Program-made: the position numbers and the translations under genes
Notes under the pieces: generated by a model
The model's input: the letters and a program-made list of their open reading frames with translations, nothing else
Told to the model about the DNA's origin: nothing
The model's database searches: none
Assembly: GCA_007741555.1 (NCBI GenBank)
Contig: CP036526.1
Coordinates: forward strand, 2,294,001 to 2,358,000
DNA: 64,000 nt
Origin: Stieleria marina
Lineage (GTDB): Bacteria; Planctomycetota; Planctomycetia; Pirellulales; Pirellulaceae
Direction: 5' to 3'
Shown here: positions 25,170-34,283 of the stretch, piece after piece
Layout: each line of letters starts with the position of its first letter
Position numbering within the stretch: position 1 is the first letter of the stretch

Positions 25170-28145
25170 ATGCCACGATCAAAAAATGCACGTCGCAGTG
25201 CCCGCCTGTCAACGCCCCCCCATCGGTCTTCGCGGCGCCGGTTGTTGCTGCAGCCCTTGGAATCGCGTCGGTTGTTAGTAGGCGACAATGAGATCTCCGA
25301 AGCAATCCCTGCCGTGATCGGTGTGAATACAGCGGAAATCGACAACCCGCTGGACGTTGACATGTGGTCCGTTGATCTTTTGGCAGGTCAAACGATTGGT
25401 ATCGACATCGATTCGATTGATTACGTGGATGCAGCGATACGCGTTTTCGATGGAGCCGGAAACGAATTGGCCGAAGATGACGCTTCGCGTGGACCGGGGC
25501 TTGAGTATGGCGATCTCGAAGCATTTTTGACGTTTGAAGCACCAAGTACCGCTACGTATTACGTCGGCGTTTCCAGTTTCAGCAATATCAGCTACGACCC
25601 GGTAACTGGATCAGGCGCGACTGCTGGAGACTCGATCGGATTTTACGATTTGATCATCGGAGATGCTCCGGACGAATATCTGTTTATCGTCAATTCAACG
25701 GATGACAGCGGCGACACAAATCCCGGCGATGGTTTTGCGGAAGACGCAACCGGTATGACGACGCTGCGGGCAGCCATCGAAGAATCCAATGCGGTCGGTG
25801 GTGATGATTCGATTGTCGAAATTGTTTTTGATTTTGAAAATCCCCTCGACGTCTCCAATCCGTTTGCCGTACCTGACCCCACAACGGGCCGGTACATGAT
25901 TCAGCCAGCGACGCCGCTTCCGGCGATCATGGAGCCCGTGTTTGCTACAGCCTACGGTCTCTTTGCCCTGAATTTTCCTCCCCTTCAAATCGACGGGCTG
26001 AACGTTTCGGGTGGCGCGACGGATGGTTTGCGGATCACCGGTGACAGCGTGGGGCTAGAAGGATTTGCGATTTCTAATTTCCCCGGCGATGGAATCGATA
26101 TCTCGGGGAGTCAGGCATCGACGCTGTTTTCTAACTTGGTGTTTGATAACGGCGCCAACGGCATTCGACTGAATCAGACAGCTGACTCTTCGGTGGAGGG
26201 CAACCAAGTGTTGGACAATGGCAAAGCCGGTATCCAAATCGTCGGTGCCACGTCGACGGGCAACGTTTTGGTTGCCAACTCGGTTGGTCAAAATACTTTC
26301 GATTCGTTATCCACTCCGGAAGGAAACGGAACCTTTGGAATCCAAATCGCTTCGGCGTTAAACACGCTGATCGCCAATCAAGTCGTTGGCAACCAAAATG
26401 TCGGTATCGCGATCACCGATCCCACCGCCGATCTGAATCGGCTGGTCGGCAACTATGTCGGCACTGACTATTCGGGAGCGAATTCTGGCAATTCGTCGTT
26501 CGGGATTCTCGTGCGGTCATCCAACAACACAATCGGTGAACCGGGATTTGGAAACACGATTTCCGGGAATGGACGTTCCGGTTTGGTCTTGAGCGGGCCT
26601 TCGGCGAATAACAACGTGGTGCAAGGTAATTACATCGGCACCAATGATGACGGCAGTGTCGCGGTGCCTAATTCGGCTTTCGGTATCTTCGTTACCGGCG
26701 CGAATAATAACACGATCGGCGGCGCATTCCTTGAAGAAGGCAACGTGGTTTCTGGGAATGGCGGATCCGGTGTCGCGATCGCAACCAATGCCAGCGGAAA
26801 CGTCGTGGAAGGCAATGCGATCGGTTTGAATGGAAATCGTGATGACGCGCTTCCCAATGGTTCGACTGGGATATTCCTGCGTGCGGGGGCCAACAATACT
26901 CAAATCCGTGGAAATTCGATCGCTGGTAACCCGGGGACGCAGCTATTGATCGCGGGGGCGTCGACGACGAACAATGTGGTCGCATCCAACTTGATCGGTT
27001 TGGATGATTTCGGGGCTGTCGTTCCCGGTGGCAGCAACGCAATCTTTATCCAGTCGCCTGGAAACACGGTTGGCGGAGCAACCATAAGCGAAGCGAATTT
27101 TATCGGTGGCTCAGCCACAGGAATTACACTCTCGCAGCCCAGTGCAAGCAATAACTCCATTGCCAACAACTACATTGGAAGTGATGGCTTTTTTGATTTT
27201 GGCATGACCACCGGCATTCGCGTGACAAATGGTGCTCACGAAAACACACTCGGACCAGGAAACTCCATCGGTTTCAATAGTGCTCGAGCGATCCAAGTGA
27301 CTGGCAGCAACACGGTCGAAAACACGATCACAGAGAACTCCCTGTTCGACAATGGTTTTGGAATCGACCTGTTGCCTCCCGGCAACGCGCTCAACCCCAA
27401 CGATGCCGGCGATGCTGACACCGGTGCGAATGAGCTTCAAAATTCAGCGACATCGCTTGCGGTAGATGTAACGATCGTTAGTGCTTCGAGTCTAAGCATC
27501 AGCATCGATTACTTCGTCGATTCCGATCCGTCGGAAGTTGCCTATCCGCTGCGCGTCGAATTCTTCTCGGCCGTGTTTGATCCGGCCAATCCGGATACGG
27601 TGCAGGGTGAGATTTTTGTTGGCTTTGATGAGTTTCAGGCGAGTGATTTCGCTAACGGAGGCACGAACTACACGGTCGTGACCAGTTCGATGACAGGGCT
27701 TGCTGGCGTGACGCACGGCACGGCAACCGTCACTGACGCGAATGGAAATACCTCCGAATTTACGACACCTGCGCTCGTCAATGTGCTCAATCCCCCATCC
27801 GTCGCTTCGGTTAACAGCAATCCTCTCAATCCACTCGATGTGAATGGACATGATGGAGTCACTCCGCTCGATTTGCTGCTCGTGTTCGATGGGTTGAGCC
27901 AACAAGCTGCGGGCGCCCACGGTGAATCGGCTGCATCGTCTGCGATGACCGATACCAATGGCGACGGCAAAACATCACCGGCCGATGCACTGGCTGTGAT
28001 CAACTACCTCGCCGAACAGGCAGCACCGGTAAGTGCCTCGACTGAAGCACGTTCATTCTTGTCTGATTGGTCCGACGACGATGAAGAAGACGATGCGTTG
28101 GAGCCGTGGGACGCCGCGTTGATGGACATTGCGTGGGAAGTGTAA
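25170..28145 (+). CDS. Secreted right-handed beta-helix protein with pre-peptidase-type domain and C-terminal dockerin
   Basis: 991 aa. The N-terminus is basic and Ser/Arg-rich, ending LLLQPLESRRLLVGD, the LExRxLL-type planctomycete export signature. Next is a pre-peptidase-like beta-sandwich (about 35-165: VDMWSVDLLAGQTIGIDID, TATYYVGVSSF). Residues ~270-740 are parallel beta-helix rungs rich in N-x-I-x-G-N (NNVVQGNYIGTN, NNNTIGGAF, NNVVASNLIGLD). The C-terminus has dockerin type I repeats (DVNGHDGVTPLDLLLVFD and DTNGDGKTSPADALAVINYL), each with a calcium loop, then an acidic tail. TAGGA lies about 8 bases before the ATG. Probably a surface or secreted protein binding or cutting polysaccharide; no catalytic residues identified. 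Confidence 0.85.
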   Translation: MPRSKNARRSARLSTPPHRSSRRRLLLQPLESRRLLVGDNEISEAIPAVIGVNTAEIDNPLDVDMWSVDLLAGQTIGIDIDSIDYVDAAIRVFDGAGNELAEDDASRGPGLEYGDLEAFLTFEAPSTATYYVGVSSFSNISYDPVTGSGATAGDSIGFYDLIIGDAPDEYLFIVNSTDDSGDTNPGDGFAEDATGMTTLRAAIEESNAVGGDDSIVEIVFDFENPLDVSNPFAVPDPTTGRYMIQPATPLPAIMEPVFATAYGLFALNFPPLQIDGLNVSGGATDGLRITGDSVGLEGFAISNFPGDGIDISGSQASTLFSNLVFDNGANGIRLNQTADSSVEGNQVLDNGKAGIQIVGATSTGNVLVANSVGQNTFDSLSTPEGNGTFGIQIASALNTLIANQVVGNQNVGIAITDPTADLNRLVGNYVGTDYSGANSGNSSFGILVRSSNNTIGEPGFGNTISGNGRSGLVLSGPSANNNVVQGNYIGTNDDGSVAVPNSAFGIFVTGANNNTIGGAFLEEGNVVSGNGGSGVAIATNASGNVVEGNAIGLNGNRDDALPNGSTGIFLRAGANNTQIRGNSIAGNPGTQLLIAGASTTNNVVASNLIGLDDFGAVVPGGSNAIFIQSPGNTVGGATISEANFIGGSATGITLSQPSASNNSIANNYIGSDGFFDFGMTTGIRVTNGAHENTLGPGNSIGFNSARAIQVTGSNTVENTITENSLFDNGFGIDLLPPGNALNPNDAGDADTGANELQNSATSLAVDVTIVSASSLSISIDYFVDSDPSEVAYPLRVEFFSAVFDPANPDTVQGEIFVGFDEFQASDFANGGTNYTVVTSSMTGLAGVTHGTATVTDANGNTSEFTTPALVNVLNPPSVASVNSNPLNPLDVNGHDGVTPLDLLLVFDGLSQQAAGAHGESAASSAMTDTNGDGKTSPADALAVINYLAEQAAPVSASTEARSFLSDWSDDDEEDDALEPWDAALMDIAWEV

Positions 28146-28278
28146 ACGCAGGCGGTACAAGCGTTGGCTCCCAATTCGGTGATGCTATCGGATTCACACT
28201 GCCCTTTTCACAATGATGCTGCGCCGCACGATAGAATGCGTCCTTCTGGACCACTCAGTTTCTAAGTGAGGCACATCG

Positions 28279-29643
28279 ATGGATCAACGACCGATTGATC
28301 AACCGTCTGTTTCCCGACGCCGTTGCATAAAGACGTCACTCGCTGCGGGAGCCGTGATTCCCGCCACGCTATCGTCGCGAGCTTACGCGGCCGGTTCGGA
28401 CGAAATCAAAGTGGGGTTGATTGGCTGCGGAGGGCGTGGGACCGGTGCGGCCGCGCACGCGATGTCCACTGGCGAAAACGTACGCATCCGAGCGATGGCG
28501 GATGCCTTTGATGACCGTCTGGAAAGCAGTCACAGTTCTCTGGCCCGTGGCAAAGCTGGCAAGTCCAAGGTTCAGAAGGGCAACGGATTTGGGGGCTTGC
28601 TGGATGTGCCGCGCGATAGGCGTTATGTCGGGCTGGATGCATATCGCCGTATCATCGATTCCGACGTCGACTTGGTGATTTTGACGGGCCCTCCCGGGTA
28701 TCGGCCATTGCACTTTGAATATGCCGCTAAAGCGGGCAAACATGTGTTCATGGAAAAGCCACTGGCGTCGGATCCGCATGGGGTACGGCGCATTCTTGCA
28801 GCGAACGAGATCGCACGCGAGAAAAACTTGAAGGTCGGTGTTGGGCTCCAGCGTCACCATCAAGCGACTTACCAAGAAGCCATTCGGCGGATCCACGCGG
28901 GCGAAATTGGCGACGTGGTGTCGATGCGATGTTTTTGGAATGGCGGGCCGCCGGCCAAGTCAGCGATTCCGCGCGAAGACAAAACCGAATTGGAGTACCA
29001 AGTTCGCAATTGGTATTTCTTTGATTGGCTCAGTGGCGATCACATTTGTGAACAGCACATCCACAACTTGGATATCTGCAATTGGGTCAAAGGAGTTCAT
29101 CCGGTTTTGGCGGTCGGAATGGGCGGCAGGCAAGTGCGGACGGATAAACGATTTGGCAATATCTTTGACCACCATGCCGTTGTCTACACGTACGCCGACG
29201 GCACCAAAATGCACAGCTACTGTCGTCAAATGCGAGGATGCGAAAATTTGGTTGCCGAGCAAATCGATTGCACCGAAGGAACTGCAGAGCTAGGGACGGG
29301 ATCGTGTGTGCTAATGGGCCGCGGAAAAGAAGTATGGCGTACCCCACGAAAACGGGGCGACGATTACGTCAGCCCCTATCAAGTCGAATGGAACGAACTG
29401 GTCGAGTCAATTTTGACCGACCGTCAACACAACGAAACCGATTACGGCGCAAGCAGTACGATGACCGCGATCATGGGGCGATTGGCCACCTACAGCGGTA
29501 AGGAAATCACTTGGGATGAAGCCTTCAATTCGGAGAAGCGTCTTACAACGGATGCTGAATCGTGGGACGCCGACACGCCGATCAAGCCGCTCAGCGACGG
29601 ATCGTATCGGGTGGCGATTCCCGGAGTCACGAAAGTCGTGTGA
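28279..29643 (+). CDS. TAT-exported Gfo/Idh/MocA family oxidoreductase
   Basis: 454 aa. SRRRCIKTSLAAGAVIPATL is a twin-arginine signal. A Rossmann domain follows with VGLIGCGGRGTGAA, then DVDLVILTGP and the family signature GKHVFMEKPLASDPHG, where the Lys of EKP is catalytic in this family. The C-terminal substrate domain includes WLSGDHICEQHIHNLDICNWV, with the conserved His-x3-Asp. Family enzymes oxidise or reduce sugars using tightly bound NAD(P); exported members are common in planctomycetes. GAGG lies about 8 bases before the ATG. A hydroxypyruvate isomerase-like gene follows 104 bases downstream on the same strand, fitting a carbohydrate function. Confidence 0.92.
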   Translation: MDQRPIDQPSVSRRRCIKTSLAAGAVIPATLSSRAYAAGSDEIKVGLIGCGGRGTGAAAHAMSTGENVRIRAMADAFDDRLESSHSSLARGKAGKSKVQKGNGFGGLLDVPRDRRYVGLDAYRRIIDSDVDLVILTGPPGYRPLHFEYAAKAGKHVFMEKPLASDPHGVRRILAANEIAREKNLKVGVGLQRHHQATYQEAIRRIHAGEIGDVVSMRCFWNGGPPAKSAIPREDKTELEYQVRNWYFFDWLSGDHICEQHIHNLDICNWVKGVHPVLAVGMGGRQVRTDKRFGNIFDHHAVVYTYADGTKMHSYCRQMRGCENLVAEQIDCTEGTAELGTGSCVLMGRGKEVWRTPRKRGDDYVSPYQVEWNELVESILTDRQHNETDYGASSTMTAIMGRLATYSGKEITWDEAFNSEKRLTTDAESWDADTPIKPLSDGSYRVAIPGVTKVV

Positions 29644-29747
29644 GTCCTGTTCTGCAATCACATGTCCGACGGGGAGCCAACTTAGGTTCCTTGGTTGGAT
29701 GACCGTGTAAACGCAGTCTTTGGCGTGTCGTTTGACTTGGAGCAATT

Positions 29748-30662
29748 ATGAAGCGTCGTGAATTCATCGTTTCGAACGGAGTTGCCGCTTCGGTTGCCGT
29801 TCTTGGGACTGCCAGCGCGCAGCCAGCTGCGGACGCATTTACGTTGAGATACGCCCCGCATTTCGCGATGTTTGAAAAGTCCGCCGGAGATGATTTGCTG
29901 GATCAATTGCGTTTCGCTGCAAGTCATGGATTTAGGGCTTGGGAAGACAACCCAATGATGGACCGTGATGTCGCGGTGCAGACCGAAATCGCCCGAGAGA
30001 TGGAGAGGTTGAAAATTGAGATGGGTGTGATCAGTGCGCTGAAAGGAATGTGGAAACAAGTCAATTTCGCGGGGGATGATCAAGATCTGCGAGACGAAGT
30101 TTTGTCGCGGATGAAGTCGGTGGTGGAAGTTGCCAAACGAGTCAATGCGACTTACTTGACGGTCGTCTGCGGTCTGTTAGATCCCAAGCTCCCCATTGGT
30201 TATCAAACTGCTAACTGCATTGATTTGCTCAAGCGTTGTTGCGACATCGTCCAGCCGCACGGAATGGTGATGGTTCTGGAACCATTGAATCGCAAACGCA
30301 ACCACCCGGGCGTCTTTTTGTCCGAATCGCCGCACGGCTATTTGATCTGCAAAGCGGTGAATCGAAGTTCTTGCAAATTGCTGTTTGATATCTACCACCA
30401 GCAGATCACCGAAGGCAACTTGATTCCTAATCTCGATCGATGCTGGGACGAAATCGCTTACATCCAATGTGCGGACAATCCCGGACGAAAAGAACCTGGT
30501 ACCGGAGAGATCAACTACGCCAATGTCTTTCAGCATTTGGCCGGGAAAGGATACGACGGAATCATCGGCATGGAGCACAGCAACGCATCCAAAACAATCG
30601 CAGGCGAGCAAGCGGTGATTGATGCCTACCACTTGGTCGATCCGGTGAATCGGCCAAGCTAA
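29748..30662 (+). CDS. TAT-exported hydroxypyruvate isomerase-like TIM-barrel protein
   Basis: 304 aa. MKRREFIVSNGVAASVAVLG is a twin-arginine signal. The barrel resembles hydroxypyruvate isomerase (Hyi) and related xylose-isomerase-like enzymes: AASHGFRAWEDNPMM in place of the usual GF-x-A-E-FW, NATYLTVVCGLLDP, VMVLEPLNRKRNHPGVF with metal-ligand Glu, LLFDIYHQQITEGNL (Asp and His ligands), YIQCADNPGRKEPGTGEINY, and IIGMEHSNASKT with the last Glu. These Glu-Asp/His-Glu positions are the family's metal site. TTGGAG lies 7 bases before the ATG. It follows the Gfo/Idh/MocA gene, suggesting joint use in sugar-acid metabolism outside the cytoplasm. Confidence 0.85.
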   Translation: MKRREFIVSNGVAASVAVLGTASAQPAADAFTLRYAPHFAMFEKSAGDDLLDQLRFAASHGFRAWEDNPMMDRDVAVQTEIAREMERLKIEMGVISALKGMWKQVNFAGDDQDLRDEVLSRMKSVVEVAKRVNATYLTVVCGLLDPKLPIGYQTANCIDLLKRCCDIVQPHGMVMVLEPLNRKRNHPGVFLSESPHGYLICKAVNRSSCKLLFDIYHQQITEGNLIPNLDRCWDEIAYIQCADNPGRKEPGTGEINYANVFQHLAGKGYDGIIGMEHSNASKTIAGEQAVIDAYHLVDPVNRPS

Positions 30663-31064
30663 TTGCCTGCGGTGAGTTGTTGGGAATGGAAATGTTTTCG
30701 CACTTGAGAAATGCGTTTCGCTGATGCGATGGTGGCACTGTTACCTCGTCTTGGTTTGCCACGCGTTCATCTGGTTTTCACATTGCGACTAGGGGAGGCA
30801 AGTTCCCCATTCTGAGTTTTGCAACGGACGTCTCTAGGTGCGTTGCGCCGCGCGAATCTGACTAAAGTGATCTCTGCATCATTTTCTAACACTCTCGCTA
30901 CGCAATCTAAATAAAGCATCGCTCTAATCCTGGCCGATCGAGCCAACGAGTGGGATTCATTCTGCTAGGCGTGTGGGTCTGTCACATACATGCCGTCGTG
31001 CTGGTTTCGATTGAGGTTTAGTTCCTTTTCCGTACCGCTCTACACAAAACGAGAGAGTAAACAG
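30663..31064. other. Intergenic region upstream of the DUF1559 gene
   Basis: 402 bases without a supported gene. It should contain the promoter of the DUF1559-lipoprotein unit. I looked for a sigma-54 type GG/GC pair and for TTGACA/TATAAT spacing and saw nothing convincing. Confidence 0.45.
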
Positions 31065-32249
31065 ATGCAAAACACACTCGGCTTGGCGTCGCAATCCAAG
31101 CGTTCCCAAGAACGCTGCGGCCTGCCAGTGAAGGAGTCCCTTGGCTCCCGAAACGAAGTTGCAAAACGCAACGCGTTTACGTTAGTCGAACTGTTAGTTG
31201 TGATCGCGATCATTGGCATTCTCGTCGGTTTGCTTTTGCCGGCTGTTCAGTCCGCACGCGAGGCTGCTCGAAGGATGCAGTGCCAGAATAATATGAAGCA
31301 GTTGGGACTGGCCATGCATAACCACATGGCCACCCACGGAGCGTTTCCTCCTGGAAACGTCAACTACGACGAAAGTGGAAACCGATTCAAAACAGGTGGA
31401 TGGCAACACGGTCAAAACGAATTGGGATGGACTTGGTTGCCAATGTTGTTCCCCTTCATCGAACAACCTGGGCTTTGGCAGCAGGTAAATATTTGCGAAG
31501 ACGATCGGGCCGATGACCACACATCGAACCCCTGCGACCACTGCGAGTACATGGCGTCCAACAACCACTTCGGACGCGATCAACTGGGAGGTTTTATCAG
31601 TTGCCCCTCGGCTCCTGCTCCGGTCACTCAATTCACCGATGGGACCTACGGTCTGGAATCGCTCGCCAAAGGCTGCAACTACGCCGCATCGTGGGGATCT
31701 GGAAACATGTTGTCATGGGAATCGTCCGAAACGCGTGGCGCGTTTGGAACGTACTACGTTCACCAAGACAAGATCATCAAGCCTGGCGTAGGAAGCACGG
31801 TTGCAGCGGGCGATCGGTTTCAGCAACGCAATGGCATGAAGAGCCGTGATTTTCTGGACGGGCTGAGCAATACGATTGCGCTGAGTGAGATCGTCGCGTC
31901 CGACGTGGGCGGCGGCTCATTGCCGGCGACCGACATCCGCGGCGTATGGATGTCGCCAGCGATGGGAGCCAGCATCTTTTCAACTTTCTTGAATCCTAAC
32001 GCGAAGGAGAAAGACACGTTGGCGGCATGTGACGACACGATTACCGGAATCAATCAGCCCTACATGGAATGTTTGCAAGTGCGTGATACGGCGGATGTTT
32101 ACGCCGCGTCGCGAAGCCATCACGTGGGCGGCGTCAATACGCTTATGGCTGACGGCTCTGTTCGGTTTGTGTCCGAATCGGTCGACAACATTAGCATCTG
32201 GCAACCGATGGGCACCGCGCAGAACAGTGAGGTCATCACCATCGAATGA
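31065..32249 (+). CDS. DUF1559 prepilin-like N-methylation domain protein
   Basis: 394 aa. After a 37-residue hydrophilic leader comes the type IV prepilin signature AFTLVELLVVIAIIGILVGL with Glu at +5 of the expected cleavage after A37. Next is the DUF1559 hallmark LLPAVQSAREAARRMQC and NNMKQLGLAMHNHM with FPPG. The C-terminus has the H-x9-DG box in SHHVGGVNTLMADGSVRFV. ATG 31065 has GAGAG about 10 bases upstream; the 25 codons before it are not conserved-looking. Proteins of this family occur in tens to hundreds of copies in planctomycetes, and may form pseudopilin-like fibres at the cell surface; the role of any one is unknown. It is followed by a small lipoprotein gene, the usual partner. 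Confidence 0.93.
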   Translation: MQNTLGLASQSKRSQERCGLPVKESLGSRNEVAKRNAFTLVELLVVIAIIGILVGLLLPAVQSAREAARRMQCQNNMKQLGLAMHNHMATHGAFPPGNVNYDESGNRFKTGGWQHGQNELGWTWLPMLFPFIEQPGLWQQVNICEDDRADDHTSNPCDHCEYMASNNHFGRDQLGGFISCPSAPAPVTQFTDGTYGLESLAKGCNYAASWGSGNMLSWESSETRGAFGTYYVHQDKIIKPGVGSTVAAGDRFQQRNGMKSRDFLDGLSNTIALSEIVASDVGGGSLPATDIRGVWMSPAMGASIFSTFLNPNAKEKDTLAACDDTITGINQPYMECLQVRDTADVYAASRSHHVGGVNTLMADGSVRFVSESVDNISIWQPMGTAQNSEVITIE

Positions 32250-32361
32250 CCCGCGGAGGATTCGATTCCGACGGTTTCAGCGAAAGTGTTTTGTCGCTTT
32301 CGCCCCATTCGATTTCAACGCTCAACTACAAAGCTTTATCATTTAACTACAAAGCAATTCA

Positions 32362-32781
32362 ATGAAAAAAATCAATCTAACCGCAGAGCTACTCTTCGTC
32401 TTGTTGCCAGTTTTGGCTTGTGTCACCGGCTGTGGATCATCTGAGGCCCTGACATCCACGGATCAACAGAACGCCTACGCACGCGTCACGGGACTTGGAG
32501 ATGTCGCGTCGGACGAGTCTGCGTTTTCCGAAGCATTTGTGCCGGGAAGCCTGCCTGAAAATCGCAAGGACTACACAAAGTTCGGCTACGACATTGGCGG
32601 TGTGGCGACATTCGAGGGCGATACAGCCGTGATTCCAGTTACGATTTTTGGCGGCGTCTACGATTCGGCTCAAGGCGATCGTGCGGGAAGAAAGCCATCC
32701 AGTCAAAGTGAGATTCACAAAAAGTGGACGCTCCAACAGGTCGATGGGGATTGGAAAATCAAGGACGCGCCGTTGACTTAG
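32362..32781 (+). CDS. Small lipoprotein following the DUF1559 gene
   Basis: 139 aa. MKKINLTAELLFVLLPVLACVTGC is a signal peptide with a lipobox at V-T-G-C24, so the mature protein should be lipid-anchored. The mature ~115 residues have no domain I recognise; the end, KKWTLQQVDGDWKIKDAPLT, looks like a beta-strand pair of an NTF2- or DUF4878-like fold, but that is a guess. Small lipoproteins of this kind commonly follow DUF1559 genes, 112 bases apart here, and are probably co-transcribed. Confidence 0.75.
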   Translation: MKKINLTAELLFVLLPVLACVTGCGSSEALTSTDQQNAYARVTGLGDVASDESAFSEAFVPGSLPENRKDYTKFGYDIGGVATFEGDTAVIPVTIFGGVYDSAQGDRAGRKPSSQSEIHKKWTLQQVDGDWKIKDAPLT

Positions 32782-32918
32782 TGCGGCGGATAGGACGACA
32801 GGCGGACCAGAGCAAATCGTTCTGGAATCCGCCGTCGGGTTGCGTTTTCATTTGCGGAAGAGCAAACCCCTCCGTTCCGTGTGCTTTCGAGGCAACACTT
32901 GTTAGGTGGACCGCCGAA

Positions 32919-34283
32919 ATGCTTCGCGGGGCTGCTAATCAGATAGTTTTGTGGCCGCAGCAGGGATGCTCTTTGGGTGTCGTGCTGCGTCCTTCGTTTA
33001 ACTCACCTCAGAGCAGACCCTCGCTTGTGAATCAAAAGTCTTTCTTGGGAACTTGCATTGTGGTTTTGTTTAGCTCATTGGGCGGCATGGTGTATTTAAC
33101 CAGCCCACGTATCTCAGTAGTGTCAAGCAGGTCGTCCCGTTCTTCGGTGCAAACGATCGAACGTTCTAATCGGTACGCTGAATCGAATCCGGGCACTCCA
33201 CTTGCAGGACCTACGCTGCAAACGAAGCAACGGACGGAGCAGTGGAATCAGTTCATTCCCGCTCAGTTTGCGGGCGATCAGGCATGCAAGTCGTGTCATC
33301 CGATGCAGTTCGAAGCCCATCAACGGTCAGGGCATTCACATACTCTGACGCCGATGGGAGCCACCGAATTTGCGAAAGAGCTTACAAGCCAAGGTACCTA
33401 TCAGGATTCGCGTCGCAGTCAAACTTTTCGATTCAAGATTTACGAAGGCAAGTTCCGCATGCTCCACGCTCATCAAACCATTGGCGTCAATTGGTTGGTC
33501 GGATCAGGTCAGCATGCACAAACGCCAATTGCGACGAATTCAGCGGGCACAGAAGGCGTTGAGATTCGCTTAAGTGCATTCGGCACGGACCGCACGATTG
33601 GGTTGACACCCCATCACGATCGCTTCGATTCATTCCGGGCGGCTAGTGAGGAGTGTTTTGGGCGTCCGATGGACGTCGCCGACGTGCGATCATGCTTGGG
33701 ATGTCATTCGACGGTGATTCCGCCCAAGGAATTGCCGCTTGATTCGGCTGTCATGATTTCCAATGTGGGATGCGAACGGTGTCATGGTCCGCGCAAATCG
33801 CATGCGATATTGGCAAAATCCGGACGGGCCGACGAGGTCAAACCGATGATCGGTTGGGAGGATCCCGAGCAATACATGCGGACATGCAGTGCGTGTCACC
33901 GCGACGAGACGACGGTGCGTGCCGAAACACCCGAGAGTGACCGAGTGCGTTTTCAGCCTTACGGTTTAAAGCGAAGCAAGTGCTATCTTGAATCCGAGAC
34001 TCCCATAACTTGTTCGACTTGCCACGATCCGCACGATGCTGTTTCTTTGGATCGGGACGTCTATGTGGCTCAGTGCCAAGAGTGTCATCAGCCAACTTCG
34101 TCGGCGCGATGCACTTCGCGGCCGCGCGGGGACTGCGTCGAATGCCATATGCCAAGAGTCCAATGGACGGGTGAGATTGCTTTTCACGATCACTACATTC
34201 GCGTCCATGACGCGGGCGATGACGCAGAGGATCCTAGTCGTATCGTCCAATCAGCGGACGCCAGTCCAGCGAGGCAGCCATGA
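32919..34283 (+). CDS. Seven-haem c-type cytochrome, membrane-anchored
   Basis: 454 aa with seven CxxCH motifs: CKSCH, CLGCH, CERCH, CSACH, CSTCH, CQECH and CVECH (the first at residue 123). One hydrophobic segment at about 41-61 (SFLGTCIVVLFSSLGGMVYL) probably anchors the N-terminus, with the haem domain outside the cytoplasm. The pattern resembles cytochrome c554-type and NrfB/DmsE-like electron carriers. I chose ATG 32919 because TAGGTGGA, a strong ribosome binding site, lies 8 bases before it; GTG 33027 is the alternative nearer the anchor. The stop overlaps the next start (ATGA, 34280-34283), so the following membrane protein is translationally coupled. Confidence 0.85.
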   Translation: MLRGAANQIVLWPQQGCSLGVVLRPSFNSPQSRPSLVNQKSFLGTCIVVLFSSLGGMVYLTSPRISVVSSRSSRSSVQTIERSNRYAESNPGTPLAGPTLQTKQRTEQWNQFIPAQFAGDQACKSCHPMQFEAHQRSGHSHTLTPMGATEFAKELTSQGTYQDSRRSQTFRFKIYEGKFRMLHAHQTIGVNWLVGSGQHAQTPIATNSAGTEGVEIRLSAFGTDRTIGLTPHHDRFDSFRAASEECFGRPMDVADVRSCLGCHSTVIPPKELPLDSAVMISNVGCERCHGPRKSHAILAKSGRADEVKPMIGWEDPEQYMRTCSACHRDETTVRAETPESDRVRFQPYGLKRSKCYLESETPITCSTCHDPHDAVSLDRDVYVAQCQECHQPTSSARCTSRPRGDCVECHMPRVQWTGEIAFHDHYIRVHDAGDDAEDPSRIVQSADASPARQP

